Shown here in pieces: positions 24,956 through 32,780 of a DNA stretch of 64,000 nt. The stretch's first letter is position 1. Every line of letters starts with the position of its first letter. The notes under the pieces were generated by a model that did no database searches, was not told where the DNA came from, and saw nothing but the letters and a program-made list of their open reading frames with translations. The DNA lies in NCBI RefSeq assembly GCF_017876655.1, contig NZ_JAGIOK010000001.1:682001-746000 (forward strand), read 5' to 3'. The position numbers were made by a program, and so were the translations under genes. Origin of the DNA: Microbacterium imperiale (GTDB taxonomy: Bacteria > Actinomycetota > Actinomycetes > Actinomycetales > Microbacteriaceae).

Positions 24956-25591
24956 ATGCCCCACGCGCGTTTCCTCGTCGTCTTCGATGCCGACTCGACC
25001 CTGCTGCGCAACGAGGTCATCGAGCTGATCGCCGACGAAGCAGGTCGCGGCGCCGAGGTCGCGGCCGCGACCGAGGCGGCGATGCGCGGCGAGGTCGACT
25101 TCGCCGCGAGCCTGCGCTCGCGCGTCGCCCAGCTCGCCGGCGTCCCCCTCACCGCGTTCGCGCGCGTGCTCGCGCGGGTCGAACCGACACCGGGCGCCGC
25201 CGAGCTGATCGAGGCCATCCATGCGCGCGGCGGAGCGGCCGCCGTGGTCTCGGGCGGTTTCCACGAGGTCCTCGACGAGGTGGCCCCGCAGCTCGGGGTC
25301 GACGTGTGGCGGGCCAATCGCCTCGGGACGACCGACGGCGCCCTGGACGGCAGCGTCGCGGGAGAGATCGTCGACGCTCAAGCGAAGGAGGACTCCCTGC
25401 GCCGCTGGGCGGATGAGCGGGGGCTGCCGCTGCGCCGGACGATCGCCGTCGGCGACGGTGCGAACGACCTGCGGATGCTCGCGGCCGCGGGGCTCGGCGT
25501 GGCGTTCAACGCCAAGCCGGCCGTCCGGTCACAGGCCGACCTCGTGGTCGACCCCGTCGATCTGCGAGAGCTGATCCCGCTGCTGCCGTGA
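24956..25591 (+). CDS. serB: Phosphoserine phosphatase
   Basis: 211 aa HAD-family phosphatase performing the last step of serine synthesis. Motif I is VFDADSTLL (nucleophile Asp and acid/base Asp two apart), motif II AVVSGGF, motif III VDAQAKEDSLRRW, motif IV VGDGANDLRMLAAAG. There is no ACT domain in front, so this is the short form. The family assignment is firm; exact substrate is inferred from the SerB-like E-VIE-L insert after motif I. Confidence 0.92.
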   Translation: MPHARFLVVFDADSTLLRNEVIELIADEAGRGAEVAAATEAAMRGEVDFAASLRSRVAQLAGVPLTAFARVLARVEPTPGAAELIEAIHARGGAAAVVSGGFHEVLDEVAPQLGVDVWRANRLGTTDGALDGSVAGEIVDAQAKEDSLRRWADERGLPLRRTIAVGDGANDLRMLAAAGLGVAFNAKPAVRSQADLVVDPVDLRELIPLLP

Positions 25592-25635
25592 CGCCGTCGC
25601 GCCGCAGGCCCTGTTGCTGCGATCGGCCGGCGGGC

Positions 25636-25641
25636 TAGCTT
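25636..25641 (+). promoter_or_regulatory. -10 hexamer of the hydrolase gene (leaderless)
   Basis: TAGCTT, six bases, then ATG. Confidence 0.5.
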
Positions 25642-25647
25642 CGGAGC

Positions 25648-26334
25648 ATGCAGGTCATCCTCATCCCGGGCTTATGGCTCGATGCTTCTTCGTGGGACGA
25701 GGTGGTGCCCGCGCTCCGGAGCGCCGGCCACACCGTCCACCCCCTGACGCTGCCGGGCGTCGGGTCGTCCGACGAGAGCGATCTCGGGCTGACCGACTGG
25801 ATCGCCGCAGTGGTCGAGCGCATCGACGACTGCGACGGCCCCGTCGCTCTCGTAGGCCACAGCGGCGGCGGGAACGTCGCGTGGGGCGCCGCTGACGCCC
25901 GCCCGGACCGCATCGCGCACGCGGTCTTCGTCGACACCGTGCCGCCTCCTCCGGGGGCCGAGATCTCCGAGTTCCCGATCGTCGACGGCGTCGTGCCCTT
26001 CCCGGGGTGGGACTCGTTCGACGAACCCGACGTCGCCGACCTCGATGCTCCCGTCCGAAAGCGGTGGGCCGAGCGGACCGGCCCGGTCCCGCGCCGGGTT
26101 CCGACCGACCCCGTCCGGCTCGCGGACGCGCGACGCCATCGGATCCCGGTCACCGTCTTGTCCGGGTCGGCCGACGAGGCCACGCTGCGGGCCATGCTCG
26201 CGAACTGGCCACCGTTCGCGGACGAGTTCGCCGCCATCGAGAACGTGCGGGTCGTCGAACTGGGCTCGGGCCACTGGCCGCAGTTCTCGCAGCCGGCACG
26301 GCTCGCGGCCGAGATCGTGGCCGCGCTGGAGTGA
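25648..26334 (+). CDS. Alpha/beta hydrolase
   Basis: 228 aa, single alpha/beta-hydrolase domain. The oxyanion loop is IPGLWLDASSWDEV near the N-terminus, the nucleophile elbow VGHSGGGN (Ser near residue 74), and the catalytic His is in LGSGHWPQFSQP close to the C-terminus. The catalytic Asp is probably near SGSADEATL. No signal peptide. The substrate is not predictable. It ends 10 bp before the convergent fabG-like gene without a visible terminator. Confidence 0.88.
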   Translation: MQVILIPGLWLDASSWDEVVPALRSAGHTVHPLTLPGVGSSDESDLGLTDWIAAVVERIDDCDGPVALVGHSGGGNVAWGAADARPDRIAHAVFVDTVPPPPGAEISEFPIVDGVVPFPGWDSFDEPDVADLDAPVRKRWAERTGPVPRRVPTDPVRLADARRHRIPVTVLSGSADEATLRAMLANWPPFADEFAAIENVRVVELGSGHWPQFSQPARLAAEIVAALE

Positions 26335-26344
26335 GCGTGCGGGG

Positions 26345-27055
26345 TCAGTGCCCCATGCCGAGACCGCCGTCGACGGGGATCACAGCACCGGAGATGTACG
26401 CGGCGTCGTCGGAGGCGAGCCACGCGACGGCTCCCGCCACCTCGGCGGACGAGCCGTAGCGCCCGGCGGGGATGCTGCGCTTGTACTCGGCCTGGGTGTC
26501 CTCGGGCAGGGAGGCCGTCATGTCGGTCTCGATGAAGCCGGGGGCGACGACGTTGGCGGTGATGCCGCGGGCGCCGAGTTCGCGCGTGAGCGAGCGGGCG
26601 AAGCCGACGAGCGCCGCCTTCGACGACGAGTAGTTGATCTGCCCGGCCGAGCCGAAGAGCCCGACCACACTGGAGATGAGGATGACGCGGCCCCACTTGG
26701 CCCGCAGCATTCCCTTCGACGCACGCTTCACGACGCGGAACGCGCCGCCCAGGTTCGTCGACACCACGGAGTCGAAGTCGTCCTCGGTCATGCGCAGCAG
26801 CAGGGTGTCCTTCGTGATGCCGGCGTTCGCGACCACGACCTCGACCGGGCCGAGCTCGGCCTCGACCTGCGTGAACGCGGCGTCGAGCGACGAGGCGTCG
26901 GTGACGTCGGCGCGGACCGTCAGCGTGCCTTCCGGGCCCTCGCCCGAACGCGCGGTGACCGCCACCCGATGTCCGTCGGCGACGAATCGCTCGGCGATCG
27001 CGCGGCCGATGCCGCGGTTGCCTCCGGTGATGAGGACGACTCGGGACGTGGACAT
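26345..27055 (-). CDS. fabG: 3-oxoacyl-ACP reductase, FabG-like SDR
   Basis: 236 aa short-chain dehydrogenase. The NAD(P)-binding ITGGNRGIGRAIA is at the N-terminus, NAGITKDTLLLRM at about residue 80, catalytic Ser in LISSVVGLFG and Tyr-x3-Lys in NYSSSKAAL, and the C-terminal GAVIPVDGGLGMGH. These match FabG, including NAGITKD. It would reduce 3-oxoacyl-ACP for the fatty-acid synthase, whose main cluster (1894-6720) lacks this enzyme. I take the ATG at 27055, with AGGAGA upstream, over the longer start at 27103. Confidence 0.88.
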   Translation of the reverse strand: MSTSRVVLITGGNRGIGRAIAERFVADGHRVAVTARSGEGPEGTLTVRADVTDASSLDAAFTQVEAELGPVEVVVANAGITKDTLLLRMTEDDFDSVVSTNLGGAFRVVKRASKGMLRAKWGRVILISSVVGLFGSAGQINYSSSKAALVGFARSLTRELGARGITANVVAPGFIETDMTASLPEDTQAEYKRSIPAGRYGSSAEVAGAVAWLASDDAAYISGAVIPVDGGLGMGH

Positions 27056-27089
27056 GCGACTCTCCTGTGACGGTGGCGGGGACCCGGCA

Positions 27090-27095
27090 AGCCTA
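27090..27095 (-). promoter_or_regulatory. -10 hexamer of fabG
   Basis: TAGGCT on the minus strand, about 35 nt before the ATG, with a Shine-Dalgarno sequence in the leader. It lies back to back with a TAGGCT for the DUF4190 gene at 27125. Confidence 0.45.
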
Positions 27096-27124
27096 TCGGC
27101 CACTTGCGCGCAGCCCGCGGACGA

Positions 27125-27130
27125 TAGGCT
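27125..27130 (+). promoter_or_regulatory. -10 hexamer of the DUF4190 gene
   Basis: TAGGCT followed by a leader of about 22 nt with GAGGAG before the GTG. Confidence 0.5.
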
Positions 27131-27158
27131 GGCGGCTCGACGTCGACGAGGAGCAGAT

Positions 27159-27629
27159 GTGAGCGACCCGAACCAGCCGCAGCAGCCGAATTCGCAGCCG
27201 GACAGCGCGTCCTCCGGCGCACCGGTCCCCCCGCCCGCTCCGCCGTATGCGACGCCGCCTCAGGGTGGCTACCAGCCGGCCGCTCCCGGCTACCAGCCGG
27301 CGTCCTACCCGCCGCCGGCGTACGGATACGGCGGCGGATACGTCCAGCAGAAGACGAACACCCTCGCGATCGTGTCGATGATCGCCTCGATCGTCGGATT
27401 CGTCTGGATCCTTCCGATCATCGGATCGATCGCCGGCGTCGTGATGGGGCACATCTCGCTGTCGCAGATCAAGCGGACGAACGAGAAGGGCCGCGGCATG
27501 GCGATCGCGGGCCTCATCGTCGGATACGCCGGCCTCGCCCTCGCCGTGATCGGCGTCATCATCTTCGCGTCCTTCATCGGCTGGGCGATCGAGCAGGACA
27601 GCTCCAACAGCTACTCCTCGACGTTCTGA
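27159..27629 (+). CDS. DUF4190 domain-containing membrane protein
   Basis: 156 aa. Residues 1-65 are Pro/Gln/Tyr-rich and disordered (for example QPAAPGYQPASYPPPAYGYG). Two hydrophobic helices follow, in IVSMIASIVGFVWILPIIGS and LIVGYAGLALAVIGVIIFAS, joined by the conserved VMGHISLSQIKRTNEKGRGMA loop typical of DUF4190. The function is unknown; the layout suggests a membrane-anchored protein with a cytosolic proline-rich arm. GTG start with GAGGAG. Confidence 0.85.
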   Translation: MSDPNQPQQPNSQPDSASSGAPVPPPAPPYATPPQGGYQPAAPGYQPASYPPPAYGYGGGYVQQKTNTLAIVSMIASIVGFVWILPIIGSIAGVVMGHISLSQIKRTNEKGRGMAIAGLIVGYAGLALAVIGVIIFASFIGWAIEQDSSNSYSSTF

Positions 27630-27656
27630 GCCGGGCCGTGCGGCATCCAGCGGGCG

Positions 27657-27662
27657 TATCCT
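27657..27662 (+). promoter_or_regulatory. -10 hexamer of the DUF3099 gene
   Basis: TATCCT lies nine bases before the GTG, so at most two or three untranslated bases are expected. Confidence 0.4.
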
Positions 27663-27671
27663 GGGTGCACC

Positions 27672-28019
27672 GTGAAGCACCATCCCGCCACCCCGTCGGC
27701 GACCTCGCTGCCGCGAGCGCCGCACGACGACTCCTCCCGCCGCATGACGAAGTACTTCATCATGATGGCGGTACGTGTGGTGTGCTTCATCCTCATGGTG
27801 GTCGTGGCACCGTACGGCTGGCATACCGCGGCGTTCGCGATCGGAGCGGTGTTCCTGCCGTACTTCGCCGTCGTGGTCGCGAACGTGGGCGACGACGTCC
27901 GCGAGCCCCCCGCCGTCTCGCCGCTCTCCGCTCTCCCCGCGACGCCCGAGCAGCCGGCCGAGGCGGCTCGGCCGGAGAAGCCCACCGTCATCGAGATCCG
28001 GGAGTCTCGGCCCGAGTGA
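27672..28019 (+). CDS. DUF3099 family membrane protein
   Basis: 115 aa. A charged N-terminus is followed by the family block SSRRMTKYFIMMAVRVVCFI and two membrane helices (to about residue 70), then an Ala/Pro/Glu-rich cytosolic tail. The function is unknown. Its TGA overlaps the GTG of the next small gene (GTGA at 28016), making a coupled trio with the small Cys/His protein and SURF1. Confidence 0.85.
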   Translation: MKHHPATPSATSLPRAPHDDSSRRMTKYFIMMAVRVVCFILMVVVAPYGWHTAAFAIGAVFLPYFAVVVANVGDDVREPPAVSPLSALPATPEQPAEAARPEKPTVIEIRESRPE

Positions 28020-28216
28020 ACGACATCGAATGCTCGCGGGCGGGATGCCGGGCGGGCGCGCGTTGGCGCGTCGTCTGGCGCAACCCGCGGATCCACACGG
28101 CGGACCGCCGCAAGGTGTGGACAGCGTGCGACGAGCACGTGTCGTACCTTCGCGGATTCCTCGCCGCGCGAGACTTTCCGGTCGAGGTCGAGCCGATGAC
28201 CGAGGCGACGGCGTGA
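28016..28216 (+). CDS. Small Cys/His protein, possible zinc ribbon
   Basis: 66 aa, coupled at both ends by GTGA overlaps (28016 and 28213). CSRAGC near the N-terminus and ACDEH around residue 40 give four potential metal ligands (C-x4-C and C-x2-H), and WRVVWRNPRIH lies between. I recall relatives in actinobacteria but no tested function. Tight coupling to DUF3099 and SURF1 genes suggests work in membrane or cytochrome oxidase assembly, which is inference only. Confidence 0.75.
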   Translation: MNDIECSRAGCRAGARWRVVWRNPRIHTADRRKVWTACDEHVSYLRGFLAARDFPVEVEPMTEATA

Positions 28217-29103
28217 CCGGCAGAACGGCCCTGCGGTGGGCCGGCTACGTCGCCGTCGCGATCGCGTTCGCGGTCGCCTGCGCGTTCCTGTCCAACTGGC
28301 AGTTCACGCGGAACGAGGACCGCAGCGCTCAGCTCGCGCTCGTCGAGGCGAACTACGACGCCGAGCCCGCTGAGCTCGACGAGCTCTTGCCTCGCGGCGG
28401 CGCGCTCGACCCGGCCGACGAGTGGCACCCGGTGACGATGACCGGCGAGTACCTCGCCGGTGACCAGGTGCTCGTCCGCAACCGCCCCCACGGCGGCACC
28501 TCGGCCTTCGAGGTGCTGGTGCCCTTCCGGACGACGGACGGTCGGGTGTTCGTGGTCAACCGAGGCTGGGTACCGCCGGGGCGCGACAGCCCGGAGCCCG
28601 ACGCCGTCGCGGCGCCTCCGGCCGGTACGGTCACCGTGGTGGCCCGGCTCAAACCGGCCGAGGCGGCCCCCACCTCGGGACGCTCGGCGCCCGAGGGGCA
28701 GGTTCCCACGATCAGCCTGGACCTCGTCGCCGCCGAGGCGGGACTGACCGGCGATGTCGTGACCTCCGCGTACGGCCTGCTCGTCTCGGAGGACCCGGCC
28801 CCGGCCGAGGCGCTGGGCGCGCTCCCCACGCCGTCGGAAGACCCCGGTCCCCACCTCTCGTACGCGATCCAGTGGATCCTGTTCGCGATCATGGGTTTCG
28901 TCTTCATCTGGTACATGATCCGTACCGAGCGCCGGCATCGCCGCGAGGACGAGGAGGATGCCGCCGCCGCGGCACTCACCGACGGCGAAGCCTCGCCCGC
29001 CGTCGACACGGTCGTCCCGGCGACGCTGCGCCGCCGGCGCGACGGCAAGCGCGATCGCGACATGGAGGACGAGGACGCGATCCTCGACTCGTCCCGGCGC
29101 TGA
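28213..29103 (+). CDS. SURF1 family protein (cytochrome c oxidase assembly)
   Basis: 296 aa. It has two membrane helices, one at the N-terminus (VAVAIAFAVACAFLSNWQF) and one at about residue 220 (IQWILFAIMGFVFIWYMI), with an extracytoplasmic domain between that contains the SURF1 marks FLSNWQFTRN, VLVRNRPHGG and FVVNRGWVPPG. A charged tail of about 60 residues follows, longer than in most relatives. SURF1 helps insert haem a into oxidase; ctaA and ctaB, which make haem A, are about 13 kb away in this window. Confidence 0.92.
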   Translation: MTGRTALRWAGYVAVAIAFAVACAFLSNWQFTRNEDRSAQLALVEANYDAEPAELDELLPRGGALDPADEWHPVTMTGEYLAGDQVLVRNRPHGGTSAFEVLVPFRTTDGRVFVVNRGWVPPGRDSPEPDAVAAPPAGTVTVVARLKPAEAAPTSGRSAPEGQVPTISLDLVAAEAGLTGDVVTSAYGLLVSEDPAPAEALGALPTPSEDPGPHLSYAIQWILFAIMGFVFIWYMIRTERRHRREDEEDAAAAALTDGEASPAVDTVVPATLRRRRDGKRDRDMEDEDAILDSSRR

Positions 29104-29112
29104 CCCGTTCGC

Positions 29113-30711
29113 TCAGGCGAGCGTGATGAGCTCGAGGTAGTCGCGGCCCCAGATGTCCTCGACCCCGTCGGGCAGGATCAGGACGCGCTCGGGATTGAGA
29201 GCCTCGACAGCCCCCTCGTCGTGCGAGACCAGCACCACGGCACCCTCGTAGTGCGCGAGCGCTCCGAGGATCTCGTCACGGGACGCGGGGTCGAGGTTGT
29301 TCGTCGGCTCGTCGAGCAGCAGCATGTTCGCCGACGAGACGACGAGGGTCGCCAGTGACAGACGGGTCTTCTCGCCGCCGGAGAGGACGCCGGCGGGCTT
29401 GAGCACGTCGTCGCCGGTGAACAGGAACGAACCGAGCACCTTGCGCGCCTCGGTCTCGGTGATGTCCGGTGCCGCGGACATCATGTTCTGCAGCACGGAC
29501 CGCGAGACGTCGAGGTTCTCGTGCTCCTGCGCGTAGTACCCGATCCGCAGACCGTGCCCGGGCTCGAGGATGCCGGTGTCGGGCTGGTCGACGCCCGCCA
29601 GGATGCGCAGCAACGTGGTCTTACCGGCGCCGTTGAGCCCGAGGACGACCACCTTGGATCCGCGGTCGATGGCGAGGTCGACATCCGTGAAGATCTCCAG
29701 AGAACCGTAGGACTTCGACAGACCGGAGGCCATGAGGGGCGTCTTGCCGCAGGGCGCCGGCTTCGGGAAGCGCAGCTTCGCCACGCGGTCCTCCTGGCGC
29801 ACCTCGTCGAGCCCCGACAGCAGCTTCTCGGCCCGCGCGACCATCTGGTGTGCCGCGGCGGCCTTGCTCGCCTTCGCGCCGAAGCGCGCAGCCTGCTGCT
29901 GCAGCGCCGTCGCCTTCTTCTCGGCGTTGGCACGCTCCTTCTTGCGGCGCTCCTCGTCGGCGACGCGCTGACGGAGGTAGTTCTTCCAGTTCATGTTGTA
30001 CACGTCGATCACCTGACGCATGGCGTCGAGGTAGAACACCCGATTGACGGTCTCCCCCACCAGCTCGACGTCGTGGCTGATGACGATCAGGCCGCCCTTG
30101 TACCCCTTGAGGAACTCGCGCAGCCACACGACGCTGTCGGCATCGAGGTGGTTCGTCGGCTCATCGAGGATCATCGTCTGCGCGTCCGAGAACAGGATGC
30201 GCGCGAGCTCGATGCGGCGACGCTGACCGCCCGACAGGGTCTTCAGCGGTTGGTCGAGGATACGGTCGGGCAACGAGAGGTTGTGGGCGATCGAGGCCGC
30301 CTCCGCCTCCGCCGCGTAGCCGCCGAGGGCCTCGAACCGTTCCATGAGGTTCCCGTAGCGTCGCATCGCCTTGGCCGCGGTCGTCGCGTCGTCGGATCCC
30401 ATCTCGAGCGACGCCGCCTGCATCTCGACGGCGATGGTCCCCAGCCCGCGGGCGTCGAGGATGCGGGTGCGGGCGAGCATCTCGGGATCGCCCGAGCGCG
30501 GGTCCTGCGGCAGATAGCCGAGCTCGCCGGAGCGCTCGACCTTGCCGTCGCTGGGCAGGAGGTCGCCGGCGAGCACCTTGGTCAGCGTCGTCTTGCCGGC
30601 GCCGTTGCGGCCGACGAGACCGATCTTGTCGCCGCCCGAGACACGGAACGACACGTCCGACATCAGCGTGCGCGCACCCACGCGGATTTCGAGGTCGTGC
30701 ACGGCGAGCAC
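29113..30711 (-). CDS. ABC-F family ATPase
   Basis: 532 aa with two nucleotide-binding domains and no membrane helices. Domain 1 has GRNGAGKTT, LSGGQRRRIELARIL and ILDEPTNHLD; domain 2 has GLNGAGKTT, LSGGEKTRLSLATLV and LLDEPTNNLD. Between them is the Arg/Lys/Ala-rich P-site tRNA interaction linker region (EERRKKERANAEKKATALQ). ABC-F proteins act on ribosomes, in translation quality control or antibiotic protection; which applies is open. I chose GTG 30711, with GGAG 6 nt upstream, over longer starts. Confidence 0.93.
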   Translation of the reverse strand: MLAVHDLEIRVGARTLMSDVSFRVSGGDKIGLVGRNGAGKTTLTKVLAGDLLPSDGKVERSGELGYLPQDPRSGDPEMLARTRILDARGLGTIAVEMQAASLEMGSDDATTAAKAMRRYGNLMERFEALGGYAAEAEAASIAHNLSLPDRILDQPLKTLSGGQRRRIELARILFSDAQTMILDEPTNHLDADSVVWLREFLKGYKGGLIVISHDVELVGETVNRVFYLDAMRQVIDVYNMNWKNYLRQRVADEERRKKERANAEKKATALQQQAARFGAKASKAAAAHQMVARAEKLLSGLDEVRQEDRVAKLRFPKPAPCGKTPLMASGLSKSYGSLEIFTDVDLAIDRGSKVVVLGLNGAGKTTLLRILAGVDQPDTGILEPGHGLRIGYYAQEHENLDVSRSVLQNMMSAAPDITETEARKVLGSFLFTGDDVLKPAGVLSGGEKTRLSLATLVVSSANMLLLDEPTNNLDPASRDEILGALAHYEGAVVLVSHDEGAVEALNPERVLILPDGVEDIWGRDYLELITLA

Positions 30712-30883
30712 AGCGATCTCCAATCGTCGAGAACAGGGGAAGCAGCCGAACGGCCAGCCTCCCATCCTAGCCCCGGGCGTTCTGCGCGGATGCGACTGTC
30801 GTCACGCCGACGAATGGATGTGACACAACGGATCGGCCGTTCCTTTATCTCGAAGGACCAATCGGCAGCCCACCGGGTCACCC

Positions 30884-30889
30884 TAGGCT
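30884..30889 (+). promoter_or_regulatory. -10 hexamer of bioY
   Basis: TAGGCT about 49 nt before the bioY ATG, whose leader has AAGGAG. The rest of the 226-bp gap between the ABC-F start and bioY holds no gene I can identify. Confidence 0.5.
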
Positions 30890-30937
30890 GATCCCGCGGC
30901 CCCGCGCAGACCGGGCCGCCCGACTCGAAGGAGCCCC

Positions 30938-31567
30938 ATGTCCCTCGCTGCCTCACGCCGCCCGGTTCTCGCCGACGTCGTCGGACGCCCCGCCACCCGC
31001 CTGCGCGCGCTCGCTGTCGACGCGGCGCTCGTCGCCACCGGCGTGGCCTTCGTCGCCCTGCTGGCCAAGGCGTCGTTCTTCATCGGCCCCATCCCCATCA
31101 CCGGTCAGACCCTCGGCGTCATCGTGGTCGGAGCGGCCCTGGGCGCCCGCCGCGGCGCGACCGCTCTGACGGCCTACCTGCTCGCGGGACTGGCCGGGAT
31201 CCCCGTGTTCGCCGGGCCCATCGCCGGTCCGGCCTATGTGCTCGCACCCTCCTTCGGCTTCGTCCTCGGGTTCATCCCCGCCGCTGCCATCGCCGGCTGG
31301 TTCGCAGAGCGCGCATGGGACCGCCGGCCGGCGCTCGCGTTCGTGGGCTTCGTCGCCGCCTCGATCGTCCCCTTCCTCGTCGGCGTGCCCTACATGGCGG
31401 CTGTACTCGCCCTCGTCCTGGGCCAGGAAGTGACGCTCCCCGGTGTCCTCGGCGCCGGCGTGTGGCCCTTCGTCCTTCCCGGCCTGATGAAGGCGGCGGC
31501 CGCGGCGCTGCTCATCCCCGCGACGTGGGCGCTGGTTCGGGCCGTCGACCGACGGTCGCGCCGCTGA
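30938..31567 (+). CDS. bioY: Biotin transporter BioY (S component)
   Basis: 209 aa, about six membrane helices. The family signatures are ITGQTLGVIVVGAALGARRG and YLLAGLAGIPVFAG. BioY binds biotin in the membrane and usually works with the energy-coupling ATPase and transmembrane pair (BioM and BioN or a shared ECF module); neither is in this window. A terminator follows at 31573-31613, so it is transcribed alone. Confidence 0.94.
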   Translation: MSLAASRRPVLADVVGRPATRLRALAVDAALVATGVAFVALLAKASFFIGPIPITGQTLGVIVVGAALGARRGATALTAYLLAGLAGIPVFAGPIAGPAYVLAPSFGFVLGFIPAAAIAGWFAERAWDRRPALAFVGFVAASIVPFLVGVPYMAAVLALVLGQEVTLPGVLGAGVWPFVLPGLMKAAAAALLIPATWALVRAVDRRSRR

Positions 31568-31572
31568 GCCTC

Positions 31573-31613
31573 GGCGGTGGCCCCGGAGCGCGGCTCGCAC
31601 CGGGGCCACTGCC
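31573..31613 (+). terminator. Terminator of bioY
   Basis: GGCGGTGGCCCCGG pairs with CCGGGGCCACTGCC (one G-T) around a 13-nt loop; GTTCTTC follows. Confidence 0.75.
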
Positions 31614-31675
31614 GTTCTTCACGGCGGACATTCATCCCACCGGTAACGGATTAGCGCGGAGAGTCCCGGAGACGT

Positions 31676-31697
31676 AAAGTAAGCCTGTCCTTACTTT
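31676..31697. promoter_or_regulatory. Candidate iron-regulator operator of the siderophore uptake operon
   Basis: A perfect 8-bp inverted repeat, AAAGTAAG-N6-CTTACTTT, lies about 20 bp before the GTG of the substrate-binding protein and overlaps the likely promoter. AT-rich palindromes in this position before iron uptake genes are typically bound by DtxR/IdeR-type repressors in actinobacteria; the half-sites only loosely resemble that consensus, so the regulator is inferred. Confidence 0.6.
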
Positions 31698-31717
31698 CTT
31701 CTCCTCTGGAGGAACCT

Positions 31718-32758
31718 GTGCCCCGTACCCGCACAGCCGCCGCCACGCTGGTCGCGGCCGCCCTGCTCCTGACAGGCTGCGGCTCGACCGCCGCCTCCGG
31801 CGACGCCCCCGCCGCATCCAGCGGCGCATCGTCCGACGCCTTCCCCGTCACGATCGAGCACGCTTTCGGCGAGACCACGATCGAGTCCAAGCCCGAACGC
31901 GTCGCCACGGTGTCGTGGGCGAACCAGGAAGCCGCGCTCGCCCTGGGCGTCGTCCCCGTCGGCATGCCCGCCGTCACGTGGGGCGACGACGACGGCAACG
32001 GCATCCTCCCCTGGGTGGAGGACAAGCTCGAGGAGCTCGGCGCTAAGACGCCCGTCCTCTTCGACGAGTCCGAGGGCATCGACTTCGAGGCCGTCGCCGA
32101 CACCCAGCCCGACGTCATCCTCGCCGCCTACTCCGGACTGACGCAGGACGACTACGACACCCTCAGCAAGATCGCACCGGTCGTGGCCTACCCCGAGGTC
32201 GCGTGGGGAACCACCTGGCAGGACCTCACGATGATCAACGGCACGGCGCTCGGCCTCGAGGACGAGGCGCAGACCCTCGTCGACGACCTGACGGCGCACC
32301 TGGGCGAGCTCACCGCCGCCTATCCCGAGATCGCCGGCAAGACCTCGCTCTTCAGCTCGTTCGACGCGACCGATCTCAGCCAGCTGGGCTTCTACTCGCT
32401 CGAGGACCCGCGCGCCCTCTTCCTCGAAGACCTCGGCCTGACCTCCGCGGCGACGGTCGTGGAACAGTCGAAGAACACTGATCAGTTCTGGATCACCAAC
32501 AGCACCGAGGAGATCGAGCGCTTCGAAGACCTGCAGGTCCTCGTGACCTACGGCGATGACGCGACGCTCGCCGCCATGCAGGCCGATCCGCTGCTCTCGC
32601 GCATCCCCGCCGTGGCGTCGGGCGCCGTGGTCGTGCTCCCCATCGCGAACGCGCCGCTCTCGGCCGCCGCCAACCCGAGCCCGCTGTCGATCACCGACGA
32701 CCTCACGGCGGAGTACATCGACCTCATCGGCGCGGCCGCGCAGAAGGCCGCCTCGTGA
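31718..32758 (+). CDS. Iron-siderophore ABC transporter, substrate-binding lipoprotein
   Basis: 346 aa. A lipoprotein signal with LLLTGCGS puts the lipidated Cys near residue 24, so it is anchored on the outer face of the membrane. The mature part is a FecB/FepB-type periplasmic-binding fold, with PERVATVSWANQEAALALG at its start and QPDVILAAYSGLTQDDYDTL in the first lobe. It would deliver ferric siderophore to the two permeases downstream. GTG start with CTGGAGGA. First gene of the five-gene operon; the ligand is not predictable. Confidence 0.93.
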   Translation: MPRTRTAAATLVAAALLLTGCGSTAASGDAPAASSGASSDAFPVTIEHAFGETTIESKPERVATVSWANQEAALALGVVPVGMPAVTWGDDDGNGILPWVEDKLEELGAKTPVLFDESEGIDFEAVADTQPDVILAAYSGLTQDDYDTLSKIAPVVAYPEVAWGTTWQDLTMINGTALGLEDEAQTLVDDLTAHLGELTAAYPEIAGKTSLFSSFDATDLSQLGFYSLEDPRALFLEDLGLTSAATVVEQSKNTDQFWITNSTEEIERFEDLQVLVTYGDDATLAAMQADPLLSRIPAVASGAVVVLPIANAPLSAAANPSPLSITDDLTAEYIDLIGAAAQKAAS

Positions 32759-32780
32759 TCCGCACCGCCCTCCGGATGCC

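Noticed and set aside
29113..30711. ABC-F gene as an antibiotic resistance determinant
   Set aside because: The sequence is equally consistent with a housekeeping translation factor and the context gives no hint of resistance.
30712..30937. Search for a riboswitch or BirA/BioQ-type operator before bioY
   Set aside because: Apart from the TAGGCT hexamer and a ribosome binding site I found no convincing structure or palindrome.
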